A stretch of DNA of 64,000 bases from Desulfuromusa sp. (GTDB taxonomy: Bacteria > Desulfobacterota > Desulfuromonadia > Desulfuromonadales > Geopsychrobacteraceae), in NCBI GenBank assembly GCA_021647765.1, contig JAKIUD010000001.1:1-64000 (forward strand), in the 5' to 3' direction. The position numbers and the translations under genes are program-made. Of the stretch, positions 36,424 to 44,269 are shown piece by piece (the first letter of the stretch is position 1; each line of letters opens with the position of its first letter). The notes beneath the pieces are model-generated. The model searched no databases. It was not told the origin of the DNA and worked only from the letters and a program-made list of their open reading frames with translations.

Positions 36424-36604
36424 CAAAATCAGTCCAAATCAAGTCAAACAGCGACACAGAAGATCATAGAATCTTGCCAATGTCAATGTCTTTCCGCTGG
36501 GTTAGAGCAGCTTTATAACTGGGATTGACCGTTTTAACAGGATTAATTGGGCAGTGCCAAAATAGGCAGAATCAGCAGGTAAATATTCCTTACTGGATCT
36601 TCTC

Positions 36605-36645
36605 ATAAGCTGCGCCAAATGTGCTCGACATTTGCGGCAGCTTAT
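36605..36645. repeat. 41-base near-perfect palindrome
   Basis: Arms ATAAGCTGC and GCAGCTTAT, then a 2-base mismatch, then CAAATGT and ACATTTG around a 5-base loop. Sixteen pairs in total. There is no T run after it on either strand, so it is not a standard terminator. It could be an operator, a recombination end or the stem of a small RNA. Confidence 0.85.
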
Positions 36646-36821
36646 TACCGATCAAGTCAATAAAGGACACATACGGACAATGGCGGCTGGTATAAAGTTT
36701 GGGCGTAAACCAATACCGTCCAATCGGGGAGAGGAGTCGGTATTCACCGTATATCGACGAATGACAGCGATGAAAAATGCCGCTACCTAGATTTTGTCAA
36801 GCCCCTTTTATTCCACCATGC

Positions 36822-36866
36822 AAGAAAGCCTCAGCTTGTATAAACAGACCGAGGCTTTCTTTGTTT
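36822..36866 (+). terminator. Orphan plus-strand terminator
   Basis: An 11-base perfect stem (AAGAAAGCCTC with GAGGCTTTCTT), an 18-base loop, and a T-rich run ending at about 36866. There is no plus-strand gene upstream of it in the gap. Confidence 0.75.
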
Positions 36867-36929
36867 TGGAATGAGTAAATAACAAGTCAACTATTGAAAT
36901 CTCACGTTGCTGGGGGAAAAATTCAAAAT

Positions 36930-36943
36930 TTGACTTAGATCAA
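36930..36943 (+). promoter_or_regulatory. FNR/Dnr-type operator of the nar operon
   Basis: TTGACTTAGATCAA matches the FNR consensus TTGAT-N4-ATCAA in nine of ten positions. Its centre is about 42 bases before the predicted start of transcription, which is the class II activation position (-41.5). This predicts oxygen- or NO-responsive activation by a CRP/FNR-family regulator encoded elsewhere. Confidence 0.7.
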
Positions 36944-36966
36944 TTTAAATCAGAATCAAAACCTAG

Positions 36967-36972
36967 TATACT
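36967..36972 (+). promoter_or_regulatory. -10 box of the nar operon promoter
   Basis: TATACT lies at the right distance from the FNR-type site, and there is no good -35 box, as expected for an activator-dependent promoter. Transcription from about 36979 would give a leader of about 214 bases before the cytochrome gene, long enough for further control. Confidence 0.55.
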
Positions 36973-37192
36973 TATCAAGAATCTGCTTCTGTCTTGAGAA
37001 TTGTAGAGTATGGGATATCGTGCTCCAGAAAGAGATTTTACACACATTTCCATCCTTTTCCGCCCTGCGTCTACGCTGTTTCTTGTTCGAAACAGCTGAA
37101 TTTTTATAGTAGTTCAGTTTTTATGTCATCGAAGTTGCTCTTCCGCCACAAATTGAAAAGTTACAATTTCTATCTTTAAAAAAGGAGTTATT

Positions 37193-37714
37193 ATGTCGGG
37201 GAACAGGATGTATTGTCACTGTTCGGCGGTCTTGGTGTTTTTACTTTTTCTCTCAAGCCCCGTGGCAGCAGTTACCGGTGACGCTGGGCGCGGAGAGGCC
37301 TTATTTGTTGGAAAAACGGCTTTCGAGCTCGGTGGCGCGCCTTGCCTGGCCTGTCATGATCTATCTGGTCTTGGCTCGGCTGTTGCCGCCAGTTTTGGCC
37401 CGGATCTCTCTAACCTCTATACCGACTACGGTGCTGAGGGGGTAGCAGGGGTGCTCGAATCCCTGGCTTTTCCGAGTATGGAAGCGATCTATGCCTCCCG
37501 TCCCCTGACTGAACAAGAACGTTTTGATCTGACCGCATTTTTCGCCAAAACGTCAGAGCAGCAGGCTCCAGCCGCAAAACCGCTGGTCGGTTTGATTCTG
37601 CTCGGGATCATCATTGTCTTTGCCATTGTGGCACTCATGGGACTACGCCGCCTCAAAGGGGTGCGTCAGCCGTTGGTTGATCAAGTCAGGAAGCAGCGAG
37701 GTATAAAAGCATGA
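37193..37714 (+). CDS. Membrane-anchored monohaem cytochrome c of the nitrate reductase operon
   Basis: A 173-residue protein with a cleavable or anchor signal (about 8-26), one haem c site CLACH (51-55), a possible axial Met in FPSMEAIYAS, and a C-terminal helix (about 134-152, LILLGIIIVFAIVALMGLRR) followed by a basic tail. The haem domain faces the periplasm. AAAGGAG precedes the ATG, and the end overlaps narG by four bases (ATGA). Its role as electron donor or acceptor for the Nar complex is inferred from position; E. coli lacks such a gene, while some other nar operons have a c-type cytochrome (NarC). Confidence 0.85.
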   Translation: MSGNRMYCHCSAVLVFLLFLSSPVAAVTGDAGRGEALFVGKTAFELGGAPCLACHDLSGLGSAVAASFGPDLSNLYTDYGAEGVAGVLESLAFPSMEAIYASRPLTEQERFDLTAFFAKTSEQQAPAAKPLVGLILLGIIIVFAIVALMGLRRLKGVRQPLVDQVRKQRGIKA

Positions 37715-40700
37715 GTTGGATTAAGGATATTGTCGACCCGAAATCGCGCGCCTGGGAAGAATTTTACCGCAACCGTAACCAGTGCGACAAGGTGGTACGT
37801 AGCACCCACGGCGTCAACTGCACCGGTAGTTGCTCGTGGAACGTGCATGTCAAAGACGGCATCGTCGGCTGGGAACTGCAGGCGACCGACTACCCTGAGC
37901 TGGAAGCGAGCCTCCCCCCTTATGAACCCCGCGGTTGCCAGCGCGGCATCTCCTTCTCCTGGTATCTCTACAGCCCCTTAAGAATCAAGTATCCCTACAT
38001 GCGTGGTGTGCTCGCCGATCTGTGGCGTGCAGCCAAGGCCGAACATGGCGATCCGGTCAAAGCCTGGGCTTCGATTATGGAAGATGAGGCAAAACGCAAG
38101 AGCTATCAGCAGGCGCGCGGCAAGGGCGGCTTCCGGCGGGTCAGCTGGGACGAATCCGAAGAGATGATCGCCGCGTCCTCGATCTATACCATCAAGAAAT
38201 TCGGCGCCGACCGGCTGGTCGGGTTCTCACCAATTCCGGCGATGTCGATGCTCAGTTTTGCCGGTGGTTCGCGCTTCATGCAGTTGATGGGCGGCGCCAA
38301 TCTGAGTTTCTACGACTGGTACTGCGACCTGCCGAACGCCTCCCCCGAAATCTGGGGAGAGCAGACCGACGTTGCCGAGAGCGCCGACTGGTACAATAGC
38401 AAATATATCGCCGTGGTTGGTTCCAATCCAGATATGACCCGTACCCCTGACGCGCATTTCCTGACTGAAGCTCGCCACAACGGCTCCAAAGTCACGGTCT
38501 TTGCACCCGACTTCAACATCACCTCCAAGCACGCCGACTGGTGGATTCCGGCTCATGCCGGACAGGACGGTGCCTTCTGGATGGCGGTCAACCATGTCAT
38601 CCTCAGCGAATTCCATCACCAGGCGAAGACGCCTTATTTTATGGACTACCTCAAATGCTACACCGACACCCCCTTCCTAATCGAACTGGAGGAGAAAGAC
38701 GGGATCTATAGCGCAGGCCGCATGGCCAGAGCCGGCGACCTGGAACGTTACAGCAAAGAGGAAAATGGCGCCTTCAAATATCTGATCTGGGATGAAGCGA
38801 GCAAACAGCCACGTATGCCGCTCGGCACCCTTGGTTTCCGCTGGCAGGAGAAAAAAGGTGAGTGGAACCTGCAGATGAAGGATGGACAGGACGGCACCGA
38901 TCTCGCCCCTGAGCTCTCTCTGCTCGATAACAACGAAGAGATCCTGCAAGTGGCCTTTGACGATTTCTCCGACGGTAAGTCAGTACAACGCGGCGTCCCG
39001 GTGCACTATCTTGATACGGTCAAAGGCCAGATCGCCGTCACCACCGTCTTCGACCTGATGATGGCTCAGTTCGGTGTTAACCGTGGTCTTGCTGGGGACT
39101 ACCCGCAAGACTACGATGCTGAAAACAGCGTCTATACCCCGGCTTGGCAGGAGAAATACACCGGTATCGACCGCGCCAACGTTATCCAGTTTGCGCGTGA
39201 ATGGGCAATGACCGCTGAGAAGACCGGTGGCAAATGCTCAATCATCATCGGCGCTGGCATCAATCACTGGTATCACGCTAACTTGACCTATCGTGCCGGA
39301 ATCGTCGCTCTGATGCTCTGCGGTTGCGTCGGCAAGAACGGTGGCGGTCTCAATCACTATGTCGGCCAGGAAAAACTAGCGCCAGCCGCACCCTGGGCGA
39401 CCATCATGGGTGCCCTTGATTGGTCGAAACCACCACGCTTCCAGAACGCCCCCTCTTACCATTATGTGCATACCGACCAGTGGCGCTACGAGCGCACCTC
39501 GGACGAGTCCTTGATCAACCCGGTCGCTAAAGATAATCAGATCACCCAAGGGCACACCATGGATCACCAGATCCGTGCAGTGCGTAATGGTTGGCTCCCC
39601 TTCTATCCCCAGTTTGACCGCAGCCCGATTGAAACGGTCAAACAAGCCGAAGCCGCTGGCGCCCGCAATGACAAAGAAATTGTCGACTGGACCGCCAAAC
39701 AGTTGGTTGAAAAGAAGATGAAATTTGCGGTCGAAGACCCCGATGCACCCGAGAACTGGCCACGGCTGTGGATCATCTGGCGCGGCAATGCCCTGATGTC
39801 GAGTGCCAAGGGTCACGAATATTTCCTCAAACATTACCTCGGCACCCACACCAACAGTATCGCGCCCGAAACTGCAGAAGAGTTCGTCAAAGAGGTCAAG
39901 TGGCACAAGAAGGCTCCAGAGGGGAAACTTGATCTGGTGGTCGATATCAACTTCCGCATGGACACCTCGGCGCTCTACTCCGATATCGTTTTGCCGACCG
40001 CGACCTGGTATGAAAAAGACGACCTCAACACCACCGACATGCACTCCTTCATCCACCCGCTGCAGGAAGCTGTTCCGCCCTGCTGGGAGTCGAAGAGTGA
40101 CTGGGATATTTTCAAAGGATTAGCCAAGAAAGTCAGCCAACTGGCCGAAACCCACCTGCCTGACCCGGTGCGTGAAATCGTCTCGGTTCCGTTGCAGCAT
40201 GACACCCCGGCCGAGATGGCTCAGCCCGAAATCAAGGACTGGAGCAAGGGGGAATGTGAGCCAATCCCCGGTAAGACCATGCCCGGTCTGGTGGTGGTCG
40301 AACGCGATTACAAAAACCTCTACAACCGCTTCATCTCCTTAGGCCCCGAGGCCAGAAAAGGCATCGGCGCTCACGGCCTCTCCTGGCCGATCGAGGATTA
40401 CTATGATGAGATGACCGCAGGCGCCAATACGGTAAAGTGGGGAGGCAAGTCCTATCCAACCCTGGTTGATGCCAAGGACGCCGCTGAGGTGATTCTCAAA
40501 CTCGCACCCGAAACCAACGGTGAAATGGCTTTCCGCGCTTTTGAGGCCGAAGAGAAGAAGGTCGGCCTGCCGCTGACCGATCTAGCGGTACCGACCCGCG
40601 ATGTGCGTACGACCTTCGCCGATCTAGCCGCTCAACCGCGCCGCCTGCTCAACAGCCCGATCTGGACTGGACTGAACACCGATGGCCGCGCCTATTCTGC

Positions 40701-41334
40701 CTACTGTCTCAATGTTGAAAAGCTTGTCCCCTGGCGAACCCTGACTGGGCGCCAGCATTTTTATCTCGATCATCAAGGCTATATCGCAGCCGGCGAACAT
40801 CTGCCGACCTATAAGCCCAAACCGGATCACAGCACCCTGCAGGATTTCCTCGCTACCGACACCGGCGACAAGAAAAGTATCATGCTTAACTACCTGACCC
40901 CGCATGGCAAGTGGAGTATCCACAGTACCTACGGTGACAACCATCGCATGCTGACCCTGTCCCGCGGCTGTCACCCCTTCTGGATCAACGATCAGGACGC
41001 AGAACAAATCGGCGTTTTCGACAACGACTGGGTCGAGGTCTACAACGACCACGGCGTGGTAGTGACCCGCACGATTGTCAGCTCACGCTTGCCACGTGGT
41101 ATCTCGTTCCTCTATCACGCGCCGGAACGAACGATTGGGGTTCCCAAATCGCCCTCGCGCGGCAACAAACGCGCTGGCGGGCATAACAGCCTGAACCGGA
41201 TCCGACTCAAACCGAACCTGATGCTCGGCGGCTACGGTCAGTTCACTTATGCCTGGAACTACTGGGGCCCGACCGGTGCCAACCGCGACACTTACATCAT
41301 GGTGCGCAAGCTGGATGGCGAACCGCAGTGGTAA
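37711..41334 (+). CDS. narG: Respiratory nitrate reductase, alpha subunit
   Basis: Catalytic molybdenum subunit reducing nitrate to nitrite. The 1207-residue length is usual. The N terminus has the FS0 cluster ligands in STHGVNCTGSCSWN (His33, Cys37, Cys41) and a later Cys in EPRGCQRG. The Mo-ligand Asp is in SFYDWYCDLPNASP, and WGEQTDVAESADWYNS follows as in E. coli NarG. No twin-arginine signal is visible, so the subunit should be on the cytoplasmic side as in classical Nar. Codon use is GC-rich compared with the genes to the left. The next gene starts after a 111-base gap holding a palindrome. Confidence 0.98.
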   Translation: MSWIKDIVDPKSRAWEEFYRNRNQCDKVVRSTHGVNCTGSCSWNVHVKDGIVGWELQATDYPELEASLPPYEPRGCQRGISFSWYLYSPLRIKYPYMRGVLADLWRAAKAEHGDPVKAWASIMEDEAKRKSYQQARGKGGFRRVSWDESEEMIAASSIYTIKKFGADRLVGFSPIPAMSMLSFAGGSRFMQLMGGANLSFYDWYCDLPNASPEIWGEQTDVAESADWYNSKYIAVVGSNPDMTRTPDAHFLTEARHNGSKVTVFAPDFNITSKHADWWIPAHAGQDGAFWMAVNHVILSEFHHQAKTPYFMDYLKCYTDTPFLIELEEKDGIYSAGRMARAGDLERYSKEENGAFKYLIWDEASKQPRMPLGTLGFRWQEKKGEWNLQMKDGQDGTDLAPELSLLDNNEEILQVAFDDFSDGKSVQRGVPVHYLDTVKGQIAVTTVFDLMMAQFGVNRGLAGDYPQDYDAENSVYTPAWQEKYTGIDRANVIQFAREWAMTAEKTGGKCSIIIGAGINHWYHANLTYRAGIVALMLCGCVGKNGGGLNHYVGQEKLAPAAPWATIMGALDWSKPPRFQNAPSYHYVHTDQWRYERTSDESLINPVAKDNQITQGHTMDHQIRAVRNGWLPFYPQFDRSPIETVKQAEAAGARNDKEIVDWTAKQLVEKKMKFAVEDPDAPENWPRLWIIWRGNALMSSAKGHEYFLKHYLGTHTNSIAPETAEEFVKEVKWHKKAPEGKLDLVVDINFRMDTSALYSDIVLPTATWYEKDDLNTTDMHSFIHPLQEAVPPCWESKSDWDIFKGLAKKVSQLAETHLPDPVREIVSVPLQHDTPAEMAQPEIKDWSKGECEPIPGKTMPGLVVVERDYKNLYNRFISLGPEARKGIGAHGLSWPIEDYYDEMTAGANTVKWGGKSYPTLVDAKDAAEVILKLAPETNGEMAFRAFEAEEKKVGLPLTDLAVPTRDVRTTFADLAAQPRRLLNSPIWTGLNTDGRAYSAYCLNVEKLVPWRTLTGRQHFYLDHQGYIAAGEHLPTYKPKPDHSTLQDFLATDTGDKKSIMLNYLTPHGKWSIHSTYGDNHRMLTLSRGCHPFWINDQDAEQIGVFDNDWVEVYNDHGVVVTRTIVSSRLPRGISFLYHAPERTIGVPKSPSRGNKRAGGHNSLNRIRLKPNLMLGGYGQFTYAWNYWGPTGANRDTYIMVRKLDGEPQW

Positions 41335-41352
41335 ATGATGCATTCGATTGAT

Positions 41353-41405
41353 GTAGGGGCAGGCTCCTGTGCCTGCCCAGGGCGGCCACAGGGGGCCGCC
41401 CCTAC
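41353..41405. repeat. GTAGGGGC-type palindromic repeat between narG and narH
   Basis: Begins GTAGGGGCAGGC and ends GGCCGCCCCTAC, with internal pairs GGCAGGC...GCCTGCC and GGGCGGCC...GGCCGCCC. It looks like a short mobile palindrome of a kind found in many bacterial genomes. It sits 18 bases past the narG stop and 40 before narH, inside an operon. Confidence 0.8.
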
Positions 41406-41445
41406 GTCGACCAACGACAAAATGGAATTTATCAGGAGATAAATC

Positions 41446-42933
41446 ATGGATATTCGCGCACAGGTCTCATCGGTATTCCACCTCGACAAGTGCATCGGTT
41501 GCCACACCTGCAGCATCGCCTGTAAGAACCTGTGGACCGACCGCCGCGGTAATGAATACATGTGGTGGAACAACGTCGAAACCAAACCGGGTACCGGCTA
41601 CCCGACCAAATGGGAAAACCAGGAGAAATATCGGGGTGGCTGGGAAAGGGTCGGCACGCAGCTGCGCCTCAAGCAGGGCGGTAAAGCTTCAACTATCGGC
41701 AAGATTTTCCATAACCCCGACCTGCCGACCATGGACGACTACTACGAGCCGTTCACCTTCAAGTACGCCGACCTGACCAATGCCCCGGCGGGAACCGATC
41801 AGCCGACGGCACGCCCGATCTCGATGGTCAGCGGTAAGCCGATGAAGATCGAAGCTGGCCCCAACTGGGATGATGACCTCTCCGGCTCAACGGTCTACGC
41901 CGCCAACGATCCCGGCGTGATCGAACTGACCGAGGAACAGCAGCAACAGCTGTTCGCCATCGAAAAAATGGTGATGTTCCACCTGCCGCGCATCTGTAAC
42001 CACTGCACCAACGCTGCCTGCGTCGCCAGTTGCCCTTCGGGCGCCATCTACAAACGCGGTGAAGACGGCATTGTGCTGATCAATCAGGATAAATGCCGCG
42101 GTTGGCGGATGTGCGTCTCGTCCTGCCCCTACAAGAAGACCTATTACGGCTGGGCCACCGGCAAATCGGAGAAATGTATCCTTTGCTACCCACGCCAAGA
42201 AGCGGGAGAGGCACCCGCTTGTTTCCATTCCTGCGTCGGTCGTATCCGCTATCTCGGCGTGCTGCTCTACGATGCCGACCTGATCGAAACCATCGCAATG
42301 AAAGAAGATGGCGAACTGGCCGCCGCCCAGCGCGAGATGATCCTCGATCCATTTGATCCAGAGGTGATCAAGGCTGCACGCGAGGGTGGACTTGCCGAGC
42401 AGATAATCGAAGCAGCTCAGGCCTCTCCAGCTTACAAGTTCGTCAAGGAGTGGGGAATCGCCCTGCCGCTGCACCCTGAGTTCCGTACCTTACCGATGCT
42501 CTTCTACGTGCCGCCATTGTTGCCGGTGCTGTCGACCGAGAATCAGGGAACCCAGAAAATTGCCGATAATTTTTTCACGAGTCTCGAACAGGCCAGGCTG
42601 CCATTGATGTATCTGGCCGGACTGTTCGCTGGTGGCAATGAGGAAGAAGTCAAGGCGGTTTATCGCCGCTTGATCGCGGTGCGCATACAACGTCGTGCTC
42701 TCAGCGTCGATGATATGTCCGACAAAGAAGTAGAAAAGGCCAGGGAAATCTCCGGCCTCAATAGCGATGCACTGGATGCCATCTTCCGCATGACCAGCCT
42801 GACCCGCATCAAGGAACGGATCGTTGTACCACCGATGCTGCGTGAACAGGCGATCGAAGCGGGTATGAACCCCGAAGAATACAAGCAGGGGATGGGCTTC
42901 GGCAGCCGCAAGGCTCCAAAGAGAAGGTGGTAA
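41446..42933 (+). CDS. narH: Respiratory nitrate reductase, beta subunit
   Basis: Iron-sulfur electron-transfer subunit, 495 residues. Four cluster motifs are visible: CIGCHTCSIAC (Cys16, 19, 22, 26), CNHCTNAACVASCP, CRGWRMCVSSCP, in which Trp replaces one Cys as in all NarH (the 3Fe-4S cluster), and CILCYPRQ with ACFHSC. CAGGAGA precedes the ATG. It passes electrons from NarI to NarG. Confidence 0.98.
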   Translation: MDIRAQVSSVFHLDKCIGCHTCSIACKNLWTDRRGNEYMWWNNVETKPGTGYPTKWENQEKYRGGWERVGTQLRLKQGGKASTIGKIFHNPDLPTMDDYYEPFTFKYADLTNAPAGTDQPTARPISMVSGKPMKIEAGPNWDDDLSGSTVYAANDPGVIELTEEQQQQLFAIEKMVMFHLPRICNHCTNAACVASCPSGAIYKRGEDGIVLINQDKCRGWRMCVSSCPYKKTYYGWATGKSEKCILCYPRQEAGEAPACFHSCVGRIRYLGVLLYDADLIETIAMKEDGELAAAQREMILDPFDPEVIKAAREGGLAEQIIEAAQASPAYKFVKEWGIALPLHPEFRTLPMLFYVPPLLPVLSTENQGTQKIADNFFTSLEQARLPLMYLAGLFAGGNEEEVKAVYRRLIAVRIQRRALSVDDMSDKEVEKAREISGLNSDALDAIFRMTSLTRIKERIVVPPMLREQAIEAGMNPEEYKQGMGFGSRKAPKRRW

Positions 42934-42935
42934 TC

Positions 42936-43502
42936 ATGGGAACGATGAACCTGAAACCCTGTCTTGCCTTCAGTCAGCTGCTCAGCTATCCAAGCGAGCG
43001 GATCAAACTAACGGCTGCCGACTTTGAACGGCAGCTCAACGAATTTGATCCGGCAGCTGCTGCTGCTTTTGGGGGCTATCTTAATTTTCTCGAACTGCAG
43101 GATCTGCCGCAGATCGAAGAGATTTTCACCTCAACCTTCGATCTGCAGGCACTCAGCGACCCCTATGTCGGCTACCAACTGTGTGGTGAAAGTCAGGCAC
43201 GCACCCTGTTCCTGATAAATCTTCAAGAGCTCTATGCTAAACAAGATTTTTCCTGCGGCACTGAGCTTCCCGACCACCTGAGTGTGATGCTGCGCTTCAT
43301 CGGTAGCATCGACGATCCACAGGGAAACACCGAAATCATCGTCGATGCGTTGCTGCCGGCTCTGGAGAAGATCATCACAGGGTTCGAGACACAAGACCAC
43401 CCATACCGACACCTGCTCAACGCTTTACAGATCTACCTGACGAATATGGTTGAAACTGAACTGCCCGAGACCAAACGGCAGAAGGAGTTATCTCATGGCT
43501 GA
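42936..43502 (+). CDS. narJ: Nitrate reductase molybdenum cofactor assembly chaperone
   Basis: A 188-residue, mostly helical TorD/DmsD/NarJ-family chaperone that inserts the molybdenum cofactor into NarG and holds it until membrane assembly. CLAFSQLLSYPSERIKL and LPDHLSVMLRFIG are family features. The frame extends to a GTG at 42927 that overlaps narH; the ATG at 42936 with AGAAGG before it is preferred. The end overlaps narI by eight bases. Confidence 0.93.
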   Translation: MGTMNLKPCLAFSQLLSYPSERIKLTAADFERQLNEFDPAAAAAFGGYLNFLELQDLPQIEEIFTSTFDLQALSDPYVGYQLCGESQARTLFLINLQELYAKQDFSCGTELPDHLSVMLRFIGSIDDPQGNTEIIVDALLPALEKIITGFETQDHPYRHLLNALQIYLTNMVETELPETKRQKELSHG

Positions 43503-44172
43503 TATGATCCTGTTCGGAGTCTTCCCCTATGTCGCGCTGTCCCTGGCGATTGGTGTCGGCATCTACCGCTACACCATCGACCGCTACTCCTACTCATCTC
43601 AGTCTTCACAGTTTCTGGAAAGTAAAGCGTTATTTTGGGGTTCACTCCCCTGGCACTATGCGATCTTGCTGATTCTGTTGGCTCATTTTCTGGCATTTCT
43701 GGTGCCGGCCAGTTGGGGAACCCTGCTCGGCTCACCAGCACGCTTGGTCTTTCTGGAAGTCACCGGTATGGCTCTCGGCATCACGACCATGATCGCCCTG
43801 GTAATTCTGATCTTCCGCCGCATCATCAATCCACGGGTGAATGCAGTGACCAGCAGAATCGACTGGCTGCTCCTCGCCACGCTGTTACTGCAGGTTACAA
43901 CCGGGGTCTATATTGCCATCAGCCTGCGTTGGGGTGGGGTCTGGTATGTGCATACCGTTTCACCCTGGCTCTGGTCGCTAGTCAAACTCAACCCCCAGAT
44001 CAATTATCTGGCTAACCTGCCTTGGATCGTCCAATTGCATGCAGTTAACGCCTTTTTCCTGGTCGCAATCTTCCCATTTTCACGGCTGGTACATGTCGTC
44101 AGCATCCCGATCAGTTACCTGGGACGTCCTTATCAGATCGTGGTCTGGTATCGCCAGCGCCGTAGCTCATAG
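43495..44172 (+). CDS. narI: Respiratory nitrate reductase, gamma (cytochrome b) subunit
   Basis: Quinol-oxidising dihaem b membrane subunit, 225 residues and five helices. The four haem ligands are clear: His54 and His64 (WHYAILLILLAH, ten apart) and His182 and His200 (LHAVNAFF ... RLVH, eighteen apart), matching the spacing in E. coli NarI (56/66 and 187/205). AAGGAG before the ATG at 43495 fixes the start, although the frame opens earlier inside narJ. Confidence 0.97.
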   Translation: MADMILFGVFPYVALSLAIGVGIYRYTIDRYSYSSQSSQFLESKALFWGSLPWHYAILLILLAHFLAFLVPASWGTLLGSPARLVFLEVTGMALGITTMIALVILIFRRIINPRVNAVTSRIDWLLLATLLLQVTTGVYIAISLRWGGVWYVHTVSPWLWSLVKLNPQINYLANLPWIVQLHAVNAFFLVAIFPFSRLVHVVSIPISYLGRPYQIVVWYRQRRSS

Positions 44173-44269
44173 AGTCGGCTTCTTCTCCCTCAGGGAGAAG
44201 GGTTGAGTTGAAGTAATCAGGGTTAATTGACATGGAGTATTCTAATTTTAGACCTAAAAGGTTTTATTT

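Larger units (their letters stand above)
36424..37192. other. 769-base intergenic region between queA and the nitrate operon
   Basis: No convincing gene on either strand; the longest open frames lack ribosome sites and recognisable content. It contains a 41-base near-perfect palindrome (36605-36645), a second small hairpin pairing AATACCG with CGGTATT around a purine-rich loop near 36710-36745, a plus-strand terminator (36822-36866) with no gene before it, and the FNR-type site and promoter of the nar operon (36930-36972). The plus-strand terminator implies an untranslated transcript or a lost gene. Confidence 0.6.

Noticed and set aside
36605..36750. Known riboswitch upstream of nar (c-di-GMP, cobalamin or molybdenum cofactor type)
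   Set aside because: None of the conserved core sequences I know for these classes is present.
36994..37179. 61-codon plus-strand frame in the nar leader
   Set aside because: No ribosome site and no domain-like sequence; it overlaps the untranslated leader predicted from the FNR-type promoter.
39376..40056. 226-codon open frame on the minus strand
   Set aside because: It lies wholly antisense to the catalytic core of narG; long antisense frames are expected in GC-rich genes and it has no recognisable domain.
41887..42474. 195-codon minus-strand frame
   Set aside because: Antisense to narH, whose cluster motifs are certain.
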